A stretch of DNA of 64,000 nt, from contig NZ_GL379780.1 in assembly GCF_000143765.1 (NCBI RefSeq), positions 1 through 64,000 of the forward strand, in the 5' to 3' direction. The first letter of the stretch is position 1, and every line of letters starts with the position of its first letter. Origin of the DNA: Sphingobacterium spiritivorum ATCC 33861 (GTDB taxonomy: Bacteria; Bacteroidota; Bacteroidia; Sphingobacteriales; Sphingobacteriaceae). Shown here in pieces: positions 15,624-24,158 of this stretch. The position numbers were made by a program, and so were the translations under genes. The notes under the pieces are model-generated. The model was given only the letters and a program-made list of their open reading frames with translations, ran no database searches and was not told the origin of the DNA.

Positions 15624-16766
15624 ATGCAAATTTATTTTGATAACGCTGCTACTACACCCTTAGACCCAGAGGTCATTAAAGTGATGGTAGAGACTATGCA
15701 CGAAAACTTTGGAAATCCATCCTCTATTCATGCACATGGTCGCCAAGTAAAGACGATAGTTGAAAAAGCCAGAAAAACTGTGGCTAATCTACTCCATACA
15801 TCACCTTCCGAAATATTTTTTACTTCCGGAGGTACGGAAGCGGACAACATGGCTATCGTGAGATCGGTAATAGATCTCGGGATAACGCATGCTATTACTT
15901 CGCCATTAGAACATCATGCCGTACTTCATACACTGGAAGAATTACAGAAGGAAGGTAGGATACAACTGAATATTCTTAACGTAGATGCCAAAGGAAATGT
16001 AGATCTCGAACAACTTGAACAACTTCTGGCTTCAAATCCGCGTACTTTTGTCTCACTGATGCATGCAAATAATGAATTGGGAAATTTAACGGATATACAA
16101 AAAGTAGCCGAAATATGTCATCAGTACAATGCCGTATATCATGCGGATACAGTACAGACAATGGGACACTACAGACATGATCTGAGTCAGTTGAAAATTG
16201 ATTTTATCACCGGAGCGGCACATAAATTTCATGGTCCGAAAGGTGTAGGTTTTCTGTACATCAACGGAAAGAATAAAATTAAACCCATGATTTATGGAGG
16301 CGCTCAGGAGCGTAATATGCGGGGTGGCACCGAAAATGTATATGGAATAGTAGGACTTGCAAAAGCTTTGGAATTGTGCTATAATGAAATGGAAATACAT
16401 CAGGCACATATACAAGGTATTAAATCCTATATGAAAGAAGAGCTGATCAAGGCTATTCCTAATGTAAGCTTTAATGGGGAGACTGATCCTGAAAAATCTC
16501 TTTATACGGTACTGAATGTATCTTTCCCATGCACAAATATGGCTGACATGCTACTATTCAGTCTGGATATCGAAGGCATTTCATGTTCTGGAGGCAGTGC
16601 ATGCAGTTCAGGATCAGATATAGGCTCACATGTACTATCTGCTATCCGAGCAAGCAGCACAAGACCATCCGTAAGGTTTTCATTTTCAAAAAATAATACA
16701 AAAGAAGAAGTTGACATTGTGGTAAATAAACTCAAGGAGTTGTGTAATCAGGATGTTTTAGTTTAA
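15624..16766 (+). CDS. Cysteine desulfurase (IscS/NifS class)
   Basis: 380 residues from the ATG at 15624 (MQIYFDNAATTPLDPEV), the normal family start. The PLP lysine is in ITGAAHKFHGPKGVGFLY, and the sulfur-carrying Cys is in GGSACSSGSDIGSHVL. The RxSxR-type C-terminal segment reads AIRASSTRPSVRFSFS. It takes sulfur from cysteine for Fe-S clusters and thio-modified tRNA. It has no neighbouring iscU or sufE gene. The MtaB methylthiotransferase elsewhere in the window is one kind of Fe-S client. It ends at a strong terminator. Confidence 0.94.
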   Translation: MQIYFDNAATTPLDPEVIKVMVETMHENFGNPSSIHAHGRQVKTIVEKARKTVANLLHTSPSEIFFTSGGTEADNMAIVRSVIDLGITHAITSPLEHHAVLHTLEELQKEGRIQLNILNVDAKGNVDLEQLEQLLASNPRTFVSLMHANNELGNLTDIQKVAEICHQYNAVYHADTVQTMGHYRHDLSQLKIDFITGAAHKFHGPKGVGFLYINGKNKIKPMIYGGAQERNMRGGTENVYGIVGLAKALELCYNEMEIHQAHIQGIKSYMKEELIKAIPNVSFNGETDPEKSLYTVLNVSFPCTNMADMLLFSLDIEGISCSGGSACSSGSDIGSHVLSAIRASSTRPSVRFSFSKNNTKEEVDIVVNKLKELCNQDVLV

Positions 16767-16785
16767 AAACTATACACTATTTACA

Positions 16786-16829
16786 GGAAATGCCGTTTAT
16801 CAGAGATTGATAAACGGCATTTCCTTTTT
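16786..16829 (+). terminator. Terminator of the cysteine desulfurase gene
   Basis: Arms 16786-16801 and 16809-16824 form a perfect 16-bp stem with a 7-nt loop, followed by TTTTT. Confidence 0.93.
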
Positions 16830-16853
16830 AACAACAGTGAGATCTATATATAT

Positions 16854-17297
16854 TTATTCTTCAAATTTTGCAAGACGGTATTGATCTGCCAGATCGCCCT
16901 TGATATCATTTCCGGAGAGATCCAACTGAGATAATTGATCGTCCAGGATTCTGAATTTGTAATCTATTCCTTCCAGTGTCAAGGTATTGGCATGCATTTT
17001 CCAACGTCCGCTTTTCACAAAATTTTCGTCGCTTTTACCAAGGTATTTTGTACTGAGCTGATAGGATTTATCTGCATTAATATGCAAAATAGTCTCGATT
17101 CCGTCACAATCTGCACAAGGTAATATGCCCTTATACTCCCCTGTAAACTGATCAGACTTCTGTTCGATTGTTCCATCCGGTGAAATGCTATATGCTGCAT
17201 CATTTGATCGCTCTGTTTTATTCTGGCGGTTGTTGATACAACTACCAAGAATAATAAAGAGTAGTAATGTTGCAAGGATATAGACTCTAGTTTTCAT
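16854..17297 (-). CDS. NlpE-like (copper resistance) lipoprotein, N-terminal domain only
   Basis: 147 residues from the ATG at 17297; a longer frame from 17345 would place a non-signal segment before the lipoprotein signal. Lipobox ILGSC gives Cys20. The domain carries the NlpE hallmark GEYKGILPCADCDGIETIL (a CxxC pair) and the beta-strand pattern of that family. In E. coli NlpE senses surface contact and lipoprotein-trafficking stress through Cpx; Bacteroidota do not use Cpx in the same form, so the role here is open. The C-terminal OB-like domain of E. coli NlpE is absent. Confidence 0.8.
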   Translation of the reverse strand: MKTRVYILATLLLFIILGSCINNRQNKTERSNDAAYSISPDGTIEQKSDQFTGEYKGILPCADCDGIETILHINADKSYQLSTKYLGKSDENFVKSGRWKMHANTLTLEGIDYKFRILDDQLSQLDLSGNDIKGDLADQYRLAKFEE

Positions 17298-17379
17298 TTT
17301 TGTGCATAAGGAACTGTTACTATGCAAACAAAATTGATACCACAAACTCAGGGATGCTGACTTTTAGCATATTTTAACA

Positions 17380-17715
17380 TTAATAGTCATCTTCATCATC
17401 TTCTCCGATAGCCATAAGATAAGCTCCTTTTAGCTCATTCAGTGCGTGCATATTACGTTTTGCTTTGGCCACTTCCATTCCTTTCTGGTAATACAGCAAT
17501 GCATCATCCTTTCGATCAAGCTTCTCCAGTAATTTACCCAAATGATAATAAGTACCTACGTAATCCGGAAACTGCTCTGTAAGTTTTATGAACCTACTCA
17601 AAGCCTCCAAATCCTCTCCCGTTTTGAGATATTCATTTGCCAGAGCATAATGCAGAAACGGATCGGAAGGACTTTCTTTTAAAAATGCCTGAAGTTGTTC
17701 AAATTTAGAAGACAT
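17380..17715 (-). CDS. Tetratricopeptide repeat protein
   Basis: 111 residues, two to three TPR helix pairs (LHYALANEYLKTGEDLEALS, YYHLGKLLEKLDRKDDALLY) plus a third partial helix pair and an acidic tail EDDEDDY. No signal peptide, so probably a cytosolic adaptor. The partner is unknown. A TAACTTTG box lies 28 nt upstream. It is followed 82 nt later by the NlpE-like gene on the same strand. Confidence 0.8.
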   Translation of the reverse strand: MSSKFEQLQAFLKESPSDPFLHYALANEYLKTGEDLEALSRFIKLTEQFPDYVGTYYHLGKLLEKLDRKDDALLYYQKGMEVAKAKRNMHALNELKGAYLMAIGEDDEDDY

Positions 17716-17743
17716 GATGATTGATATTATGTAATAAGGTAAC

Positions 17744-17751
17744 CAAAGTTA
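17744..17751 (-). promoter_or_regulatory. -7 promoter box of the TPR gene
   Basis: TAACTTTG on the minus strand, a perfect TAnnTTTG, 28 nt before the ATG at 17715. Confidence 0.45.
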
Positions 17752-17877
17752 ATCATTACTCACAATATATTTAAATCTATTAATCTTATTAAAAAACATA
17801 TTTTTGTTAATTTTGAGATAATGAAAATAACATTGTATAATTGTATATAATTTCAACAAAATATTTTTAACACAATT

Positions 17878-18399
17878 ATGAAAATAAAACAATCGAATTT
17901 TGCAATTACTTTTAAAAAAAATGCAATACTTTCATTAGCAGGCACCATGCTATTTGCCAGTTGTGCAAGCAAAACATTAATTCAATCTAATCCTTCCGGT
18001 GCCAAAGTATATTTAGACGGAGAGTCGGTGGGAGTGACTCCATATTCACATAAAGATACAAAGATCATTGGCAGTACAACCAACATTAAGCTAGAAAAAG
18101 AAGGGTACGAAATTTTCAATACCAGTTTTTCAAGAAACGAAAAAGCAGATGTAGGTGCTATTATAGGAGGTGTTTTTGTATTAGTGCCTTTTCTATGGAC
18201 TATGAAATACAAACCCGAACGCACCTACGACCTTATCCCAGCCGGAGCAAATACACCACAAGTTGTTACCTCCGACAAAGCTAACAGCAAATCTACAACT
18301 GACAGACTTAAAGAACTAAAAGAACTTTTTGATCAGAAACTGATCAGTCAGGAAGAATACGACACACAAAGAAAGAAAATTCTGGACGCGAACAAATAG
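17878..18399 (+). CDS. PEGA-domain lipoprotein with C-terminal SHOCT motif
   Basis: 173 residues. The signal sequence is long and basic and ends in the lipobox LFASC (Cys29). The PEGA domain follows directly: TLIQSNPSGAKVYLDGESVG, then LEKEGYEIF. A single hydrophobic segment lies at about residues 90-108 (VGAIIGGVFVLVPFLW). The C-terminus is a SHOCT motif, DRLKELKELFDQKLISQEEY. PEGA domains are thought to bind cell-surface structures. Together with the PH-SHOCT protein this makes two unrelated proteins in the window that end in the same motif. Confidence 0.8.
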   Translation: MKIKQSNFAITFKKNAILSLAGTMLFASCASKTLIQSNPSGAKVYLDGESVGVTPYSHKDTKIIGSTTNIKLEKEGYEIFNTSFSRNEKADVGAIIGGVFVLVPFLWTMKYKPERTYDLIPAGANTPQVVTSDKANSKSTTDRLKELKELFDQKLISQEEYDTQRKKILDANK

Positions 18400-18711
18400 G
18401 TGGCAAAATCAAATTATGGCACTTGATCATTCTTAAAACGAAAGAAAATTTTGAAGGGTCAAAAATTCAAAGTACTATGCTAGCATATAAAATGACATTT
18501 CACTGACTATCATACCACGCTGTATAATATTAAATTAAATATAAAAACAAACAACTGATTATAAGCATTTTAATTAAAACAAATTATTCAAACAAGCCAA
18601 TTGTTTTGTTAAAAAAGACAGAAGAAACAGTTTTGTAAATGGTAAATTTCCGCTTCGAAGACTTTACTTTTATTACAATTTATATTAGGTTTGTGTAAAA
18701 CGCATACAATT
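18400..18711. other. AT-rich intergenic region upstream of etfB
   Basis: About 310 bp without a credible gene. It holds a 19-nt element at 18555-18573 that recurs with one mismatch at 49077-49095, and the etfB -7 box at 18686-18693. Nothing else is recognisable; a small RNA cannot be excluded. Confidence 0.6.
18686..18693 (+). promoter_or_regulatory. -7 promoter box of etfB-etfA
   Basis: TAGGTTTG matches TAnnTTTG perfectly, 18 nt before the etfB ATG. The position argues for the ATG at 18712 over the in-frame ATG at 18691, which lies inside the box. Confidence 0.5.
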
Positions 18712-19449
18712 ATGAGAATATTAGTTTGTATAAGTAATGTCCCGGATACGACATCAAAAATAACATTTGCGAATGATGGAACTGCCTTCAATACAGCAGG
18801 TGTTCAATTTATTGTAAATCCTTATGATGAAATTGCACTTTCAAAGGCTATAGATCTGGCTGAAGGCGGAAAAGGCACGGTAACAGTAATTAATGTTGGC
18901 GAAGCTTCTACAGAAGCTACTATCCGCAAAGCATTGGCTACAGGAGCAGATGATGCAGTACGTGTCGACAGCGTTCCACGTGATGCGTGGTTTGTTGCAA
19001 ATCAGATTGCTGATTATGTCAAAAGCAATCCTTTTGATCTGATCCTCACCGGACGCGAGTCTATCGACTATAATGGAGCACAGGTAGGAGCTATTGTAGC
19101 TGAATTATTGAATATACCCTCTATTTCTATCGCCAAAAAAATAGATATTGAAGGTTCTAATGCTACTGTAGAACGCGAAATCGAAGGAGGAAAGGAAATA
19201 TTGACGACTTCATTGCCTATGGTTGTGGGTACTGCTGAAGGTGTTGCTGAACCCAAAATCCCGAATATGCGGGGAATCATGAGTGCACGGACTAAACCTT
19301 TGCAGGTGATCCCTGCGGTAGAAGTACCCCAATTGTCTCATATTACCAAATATGAATCTCCTGCTCCGCGTGGTACAGTAAAAATGGTAGATGCCGGAGA
19401 AGTAGAGAAATTAGTGGGTCTTTTGCATGACGAGGCAAAGGTTATTTAA
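18712..19449 (+). CDS. etfB: Electron transfer flavoprotein subunit beta
   Basis: 245 residues from the ATG at 18712 (MRILVCISNVPDTTSKITF), the family's conserved start. The adenine-nucleotide-binding ETF fold is seen in FIVNPYDEIALSKAIDLAEG, LILTGRESIDYNGAQVGAIV and VREIEGG-like strands near 165. It forms a heterodimer with EtfA that passes electrons from acyl-CoA and other dehydrogenases to the quinone pool. The alpha subunit gene follows 24 nt later. Confidence 0.95.
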   Translation: MRILVCISNVPDTTSKITFANDGTAFNTAGVQFIVNPYDEIALSKAIDLAEGGKGTVTVINVGEASTEATIRKALATGADDAVRVDSVPRDAWFVANQIADYVKSNPFDLILTGRESIDYNGAQVGAIVAELLNIPSISIAKKIDIEGSNATVEREIEGGKEILTTSLPMVVGTAEGVAEPKIPNMRGIMSARTKPLQVIPAVEVPQLSHITKYESPAPRGTVKMVDAGEVEKLVGLLHDEAKVI

Positions 19450-19473
19450 TTTATTTTATTAAAACTGAAAATT

Positions 19474-20448
19474 ATGTCTGTATTAGTTTATATAGAAAAT
19501 ATTGAAGGTCAATTTAAGAAATCTGCATTTGAAGCTATTTCTTATGCAAAAGCCATTGCAGACCAGACAGGAACTACTGTTACGGCTATATCGATCGGTG
19601 ATGTCAGCAATTCTGAACTGGAGAAACCCGGTCAATTCGGAGCTTCAAAAGTTTTGAATGTACAAAATGGAGATCTCAAAAACTTTGTCAATCAAGCATA
19701 TGCCTCTGTCATTGCGGAAGCAGCTCATAAAGAAGGATCCAAAATTGTAGTTCTGTCCAATTCATTCAGCGGTAAAGGTCTTGCACCGCGTATTGCGACC
19801 AAACTGCATGCTGGTCTTGCAGACGGTGTAATCGAACTGCCTCAGATCAGCGGTGATAGCTTATCTGTTAAGAAAACAGCTTTTTCTAATAAAGCATTTG
19901 CAACTGTGGAACTAAGCTCTGCCGTGAAAGTAATTTCCGTAAATCCGAACGCTTACGAAGCTAAGGCTGTTGGCGGATCAGCTGCAATAGAAGCATTTAC
20001 GCCTCAGCTACAAGCCACTGACCTGAGTACTATTGTTAAAGAAATAGTTCGTGCTACCGATAAGGTTTCTCTACCGGAAGCAGAGATTGTCGTTTCTGCA
20101 GGGCGTGGACTAAAAGGTCCTGAGAACTGGGCTATCATTGAAGAATTAGCAGATGTATTGGGTGCGGCAACAGCATGTTCCAAACCGGTATCGGATGCGG
20201 GATGGAGACCTCACTCTGAACACGTAGGACAGACAGGGATCGTAGTAAGTCCGAATCTGTATATCGCTATCGGAATATCCGGCGCTATTCAGCATCTGGC
20301 AGGAGTGAGCTCTTCAAAAACAATTGTTGTTATCAACAAAGATCCGGAGGCTCCGTTTTTCAAAGTTGCAGACTATGGAATTGTGGGTGATGCCTTTGAT
20401 ATTGTACCCAAATTGACTGCTGCATTAAAAGCATATAAAAATAATTGA
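19474..20448 (+). CDS. etfA: Electron transfer flavoprotein subunit alpha
   Basis: 324 residues. The C-terminal FAD-binding domain is well marked: VSAGRGLKGPENWAIIEELA, SRPVSD-like segment SKPVSDAGWRPHSEHVGQTG, YIAIGISGAIQHLAGVSSSK and NKDPEAPFFKVADYGIVGD. It holds the FAD that carries electrons between dehydrogenases and ETF-quinone oxidoreductase. It forms an operon with etfB and closes at a terminator. Confidence 0.96.
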   Translation: MSVLVYIENIEGQFKKSAFEAISYAKAIADQTGTTVTAISIGDVSNSELEKPGQFGASKVLNVQNGDLKNFVNQAYASVIAEAAHKEGSKIVVLSNSFSGKGLAPRIATKLHAGLADGVIELPQISGDSLSVKKTAFSNKAFATVELSSAVKVISVNPNAYEAKAVGGSAAIEAFTPQLQATDLSTIVKEIVRATDKVSLPEAEIVVSAGRGLKGPENWAIIEELADVLGAATACSKPVSDAGWRPHSEHVGQTGIVVSPNLYIAIGISGAIQHLAGVSSSKTIVVINKDPEAPFFKVADYGIVGDAFDIVPKLTAALKAYKNN

Positions 20449-20472
20449 TCGTAAATTCGTTACCCCGTAAAT

Positions 20473-20511
20473 GCGGCTATTTCAAATTATTGTAGTAGCC
20501 GCTTTTATTTT
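20473..20511 (+). terminator. Terminator of etfB-etfA
   Basis: GCGGCTA (20473-20479) pairs with TAGCCGC (20496-20502), followed by TTTTATTTTG. Confidence 0.8.
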
Positions 20512-20553
20512 GCTTTTAATATTCACATCTTTGTAATATCGTAAGAGGGAAGA

Positions 20554-21183
20554 ATGAAGAAAATCAATTTAGATATCGTAGGACTTTCATATAGTCAGAC
20601 GCAATCAGGTGCCTATGCGCTTGTGCTGGGAGAAGTTGGTGGCAATAGAAGACTACCTATTATCATTGGAGGTTTTGAAGCACAGGCTATAGCTGTAGAA
20701 ATTGAAAAAATGACGCCCAGTCGTCCTCTTACACACGATCTTTTCAAAGCATTTGCAGATGCCTACGCAATTACTTTACAGGAAGTAATCATCTACAATC
20801 TTATTGACGGTATTTTTTTTGCCAAACTGATCTGTAGTGATGGTGAAAAAATCTCTGAAATTGATGCCCGTACTTCTGATGCAATTGCCTTAGCTGTACG
20901 TTTTGATGCTCCTATCTTTACTTATGAATTTATTATGGCATCTGCCGGAATTGTGATTGAAAGTAATGATTTTGCATTTTTGGAGAATATTGAAAGTGTT
21001 GAAGCCGCCAAAGCTCCGCAGGAACCACGTAAAGAGATCCCGACACCCCAGAAAAAATCACCATACAGTTCACTTTCTGATGAACAGTTAGAAGCTGCTC
21101 TGGAAAAAGCAATTGCAGACGAGCAATACGAGACCGCAGCTGCAATCCGTGACGAAATCACCTATAGAAAATCTTCATCTTAG
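20554..21183 (+). CDS. Bifunctional nuclease (BFN/DUF151) family protein with UVR motif
   Basis: 209 residues. The N-terminal DUF151 domain (about 1-140) shows GLSYSQTQSGAYALVLGE, RRLPIIIGGFEAQAIA and DARTSDAIALAVRFDAPIF. After a Pro/Lys-rich linker the C-terminus carries a UVR motif (DEQLEAALEKAIADEQYETA, then AAIRDEI), as found in UvrB/UvrC. The family was named from a plant nuclease; bacterial function is not settled. The UVR helix pair suggests protein-protein contact. A purine-rich AGAGGGA precedes the ATG, unusual in this window. The nucleoside transporter gene follows after 26 nt. Confidence 0.88.
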   Translation: MKKINLDIVGLSYSQTQSGAYALVLGEVGGNRRLPIIIGGFEAQAIAVEIEKMTPSRPLTHDLFKAFADAYAITLQEVIIYNLIDGIFFAKLICSDGEKISEIDARTSDAIALAVRFDAPIFTYEFIMASAGIVIESNDFAFLENIESVEAAKAPQEPRKEIPTPQKKSPYSSLSDEQLEAALEKAIADEQYETAAAIRDEITYRKSSS

Positions 21184-21209
21184 ATTTAAAATTAACGAAA
21201 CAAACATAC

Positions 21210-22586
21210 ATGTCTATTAAATTTAGATTGACCATTATGAACTTCATACAATTCTTTGTATGGGGGGCATGGTTAATAACAATAGCAAACTTTTGGTTTG
21301 GCACTAAACAGTGGGATGGTACACAGTTCGGAGCCATATTTGCAACGATGGGAATCGCGTCTTTATTTATGCCTACACTGATCGGGATTATAGCAGACCG
21401 CTGGGTGAATGCAGAGCGATTATATTGTATACTTCACATTTTATATGGAGCTATTTTATTTTACCTGCCACAGGTAGATAATCCAGGCTCCTTTTTTTAT
21501 GTCATGTTAGCAGCTATGTGTTGTTACATGCCTACACTGGCACTTTCCAATTCGATTGCTTACACTGCACTGATCAAGAACAATTATGATCTTGTCAAAA
21601 GCTTCCCTCCTATCCGTGTTTGGGGAACAGTCGGATTTATAGCAGCGATGTGGATTGTCAACCTGTCCGGTAATAAAGCTACGGCTATCCAGTTTTATAT
21701 TGCAGGTACTGCAGCTATAGCATTGGGATTATATGCGCTGACACTACCTAAAAACACACCTCAGAAACTTATCAAAGAAAATGCTACCTGGATGCAGACG
21801 TTTGGACTGGAAGCATTCAAGTTGTTCGGAAATTATAAGATGGCTTTATTCTTTATCTTCTCGATGTTTCTGGGTGGTGCTTTGCAACTGACTAATGCAT
21901 ATGGAGATGTGTATATAGATGAATTCAAGTTTTTCCCGAAATATGCCGAATTATTAGTCGTAAAATACTCTACGATTATTATGTCGATCTCCCAAATATC
22001 GGAGACTTTATTTATTCTGGCCATTCCGTTTTTCTTAAAACGATTCGGAATCAAGAAGGTAATGCTCATCTCTATGATAGCCTGGGTACTGCGCTTTGGT
22101 CTTTTTGCCTACGGCAATCCTCAGGATGGATTATGGATGATTATTCTTTCCTGTATTGTGTATGGTATGGCATTTGATTTCTTCAACATTTCGGGTTCTC
22201 TGTTTGTCGAAACTTCTACCGATTCCAAAATCCGTTCTTCGGCTCAGGGATTGTTTATGATGATGACAAATGGTTTTGGAGCTGTGTTAGGCAGTCTGAT
22301 CTCAGGTTGGGTGATCGATCATTACTTTACTATGTCTTTCCAGGATATCGGTCAGCTGGCTACTTTTCTGCAATCTGAAGTGACTAATATACATTTTATG
22401 GCCTTTTTAAAAGATAAAGGCGTCGCCATATCTGCAACAGGGGCATTTGAAAAACCATTACATCTTAAGGACTGGCATCATATATGGCTGGCCTTTTCAG
22501 CATATACACTCGTTATAGCTGTATTATTTGCTTTGCTGTTCAAGCACAAGCATGACCCGAAGCAATTAGAAAAAACATATCATTAA
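21210..22586 (+). CDS. MFS nucleoside transporter (NupG/NHS family)
   Basis: 458 residues with about 12 membrane helices. The first helix region FIQFFVWGAWLITIANFWFG and IIADRWVNAERLYCILHI are typical of nucleoside:H+ symporters related to NupG and XapB. A later segment FFNISGSLFVETSTDSKIRS fits the cytoplasmic loop of that family. It imports nucleosides across the inner membrane. It is followed by a terminator and sits 26 nt after the bifunctional nuclease gene, a possible functional pair (nucleotide breakdown and uptake), though that is inference. Confidence 0.87.
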   Translation: MSIKFRLTIMNFIQFFVWGAWLITIANFWFGTKQWDGTQFGAIFATMGIASLFMPTLIGIIADRWVNAERLYCILHILYGAILFYLPQVDNPGSFFYVMLAAMCCYMPTLALSNSIAYTALIKNNYDLVKSFPPIRVWGTVGFIAAMWIVNLSGNKATAIQFYIAGTAAIALGLYALTLPKNTPQKLIKENATWMQTFGLEAFKLFGNYKMALFFIFSMFLGGALQLTNAYGDVYIDEFKFFPKYAELLVVKYSTIIMSISQISETLFILAIPFFLKRFGIKKVMLISMIAWVLRFGLFAYGNPQDGLWMIILSCIVYGMAFDFFNISGSLFVETSTDSKIRSSAQGLFMMMTNGFGAVLGSLISGWVIDHYFTMSFQDIGQLATFLQSEVTNIHFMAFLKDKGVAISATGAFEKPLHLKDWHHIWLAFSAYTLVIAVLFALLFKHKHDPKQLEKTYH

Positions 22587-22593
22587 GACATAA

Positions 22594-22621
22594 AAAAAGG
22601 TAATCTGGCGATTACCTTTTT
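22594..22621 (+). terminator. Terminator of the nucleoside transporter gene
   Basis: AAAAAGGTAATC and GATTACCTTTTT form a 12-bp stem with a 4-nt loop, the right arm ending in a T run. Confidence 0.9.
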
Positions 22622-22783
22622 CCATCTTAAAACAAACTATGTTATGAATGTGTTTCGCAACAGATCTCTAACAATTTTAACCCTAACATTGGATATAAAC
22701 AAAAATTACTCTGACACAAATGTAGAGAGCGGATATTAAGTCAGGATTAAGACCCAATTAAATGATTATTATTTCACATTTAT

Positions 22784-22828
22784 TACTTCATAAAAAAAGC
22801 CACTTATAAGTGACTTTTTTATGAAGTA
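22784..22828. terminator. Long hairpin with A/T-run arms, probable terminator of the 22840 gene
   Basis: The arms from TACTTCATAAAAAA to TTTTTTATGAAGTA pair almost perfectly around the core CACTTATAAGTG; one bulge and one mismatch. It lies 12 nt after the stop of the minus-strand gene and can work in both directions. Confidence 0.75.
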
Positions 22829-22839
22829 TATTTTTCGTT

Positions 22840-23340
22840 TTATCTGGCCTGTGCTTCTGCGATCATTTTCAGAATCTCATCGACAACAGTCTTAGCAGCA
22901 TCTTTCATCTTCGGGTTGCCAGGATAATCAGCATCCAGCGTGACTTTTTTAGACTTGTCTTTATAATTGTATTCCACATAGTAACGCGGAATCTCTTTAC
23001 CTTCACTTGCATTTGCTCTTCTGGTCGTCATATCGTCATCCAGATTCCAGAATCCAAGTTCCATTGCTTTGCGGTGCAGGTACAATAAATCATCTTTACG
23101 AAGTTTTAATGTATCATTGATTAATGAATCACGTTTATCCAGATATTGATAATGGTGAGTTTTGGAATTGAATTCATTGACCATATGATCGGGTTCCCCA
23201 TATTTAATGACAATCGATTCGAAATCCGAAAATCTGTATGGAGCATTCTTGACCATATTAGAATAGTAATACACACAGTACAATAAAAACGGAACTACTA
23301 TACATAGTCCAATAAAGATCTTTCTACTATTTAAACTCAT
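22840..23340 (-). CDS. Hypothetical membrane-anchored protein
   Basis: 166 residues of unknown function. One hydrophobic segment at about residues 8-27 (IFIGLCIVVPFLLYCVYYY) anchors it, leaving a soluble C-terminal domain of about 135 residues outside. That domain has a tyrosine-rich beta part (THHYQYLDK, IPRYYVEYNYKDKSKKVTL) and a helical C-terminus (AAKTVVDEILKMIAEAQ). I recognise no family. It has a complete promoter (TTG-N21-TACTTTTG) and its own hairpin terminator, so it is a genuine monocistronic gene. Confidence 0.75.
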   Translation of the reverse strand: MSLNSRKIFIGLCIVVPFLLYCVYYYSNMVKNAPYRFSDFESIVIKYGEPDHMVNEFNSKTHHYQYLDKRDSLINDTLKLRKDDLLYLHRKAMELGFWNLDDDMTTRRANASEGKEIPRYYVEYNYKDKSKKVTLDADYPGNPKMKDAAKTVVDEILKMIAEAQAR

Positions 23341-23361
23341 TTCTAAATTCTAAAATTTTGA

Positions 23362-23393
23362 CAAAAGTACAGAATATAATAAGGAATCGTCAA
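23362..23393 (-). promoter_or_regulatory. Promoter TTG-N21-TACTTTTG
   Basis: On the minus strand TTG (23391-23393) is followed after 21 nt by TACTTTTG (23362-23369), which lies 21 nt before the ATG of the hypothetical membrane protein gene. Confidence 0.6.
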
Positions 23394-23411
23394 ACTTTGG
23401 ATGTCAAAACA

Positions 23412-23450
23412 GGAAAGAGTCAACTTTTATTGCTATGAGTTGACTCTTTT
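23412..23450 (-). terminator. Terminator of the NlpC/P60 gene
   Basis: AAAGAGTCAACT (23414-23425) and AGTTGACTCTTT (23438-23449) form a perfect 12-bp stem with a 12-nt loop. It lies 29 nt after the stop of the NlpC/P60 gene. Confidence 0.8.
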
Positions 23451-23478
23451 CATTATAAACCGATGCCTACTATTTCTG

Positions 23479-24069
23479 TTATAGTTTAATAGTACCTGCT
23501 CCGGTAAAATATTTTGCATACCATGAATCTGTCAGATCTGAAATGATTACTCCCTTTCGGGTAGATACGTGGACAAATTTATTGTTGTGGAGATATACGC
23601 CAACATGATCTATCGCTCCTCCCCCAAAAGAGAAAAACACTAGATCTCCTTCTTTGAGCTGGCTTTCTCTCTTACTGTTTACAAGTGCTCCCATATCTCT
23701 TGAGGTACGTGGAATTATCTTACCATATACGTCTTTATATAAGATACCCACAAAACCAGAGCAGTCGATTCCACTTTTGGTTTGTCCTCCCAGACGATGT
23801 GGACTTCCCATCCAGTCATTAATAAATCCGTAGAGATAGCGGTTATTGAGATCTCTGACGCTTACATTTAGCAATTTGGCATAATTCTCCAGATTAGAAC
23901 CTGTCAGATCAACTCCTCTTGCCGAACTGGCATCTGATAATACTCCACTTGTACTTCCTTTTCCTTTGTAGCCACCACCTACCAATACTTTCTTTTTACT
24001 GGAACAAGAAGATAAGACTAAGAAACCAAGACATACTGAAAAAGCTAAGTAAGAGGATATTCGCTTCAT
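23479..24069 (-). CDS. NlpC/P60 (C40) family lipoprotein peptidase
   Basis: 196 residues from the ATG at 24069 (MKRISSYLAFSVCLGFLVLS), chosen because it begins a lipoprotein signal with lipobox VLSSC (Cys22) and has a promoter box 22 nt upstream. The C40 domain covers about residues 75-196: catalytic Cys in GIDCSGFVGILY, catalytic His in AIDHVGVYL, third polar residue in KFVHVST, and the LKEGDLVFF segment. Relatives such as Spr/MepS cut peptide cross-links of peptidoglycan in the periplasm. Divergent from the EamA transporter gene. Confidence 0.9.
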   Translation of the reverse strand: MKRISSYLAFSVCLGFLVLSSCSSKKKVLVGGGYKGKGSTSGVLSDASSARGVDLTGSNLENYAKLLNVSVRDLNNRYLYGFINDWMGSPHRLGGQTKSGIDCSGFVGILYKDVYGKIIPRTSRDMGALVNSKRESQLKEGDLVFFSFGGGAIDHVGVYLHNNKFVHVSTRKGVIISDLTDSWYAKYFTGAGTIKL

Positions 24070-24091
24070 ATAAAGACAAGTTATTGCTATA

Positions 24092-24122
24092 CAAATGTAC
24101 AAAAAACGTCATATGACGACAA
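24092..24122 (-). promoter_or_regulatory. Promoter TTG-N20-TACATTTG of the NlpC/P60 gene
   Basis: TTG (24120-24122) and TACATTTG (24092-24099) on the minus strand are spaced 20 nt apart, within the 17-23 nt known for Bacteroidota promoters. Confidence 0.65.
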
Positions 24123-24150
24123 TATATTAACGCCGATGTTGCTTAATTCG

Positions 24151-24158
24151 TACATTTG
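24151..24158 (+). promoter_or_regulatory. -7 promoter box of the EamA transporter gene
   Basis: TACATTTG, a perfect -7 box, 16 nt before the ATG at 24175. It is divergent from the NlpC promoter, which has the identical -7 box. Confidence 0.5.

Noticed and set aside
22622..22783. Possible small RNA or gene between the nucleoside transporter and hypothetical gene
   Set aside because: No open frame of note and no promoter plus terminator pair of its own.
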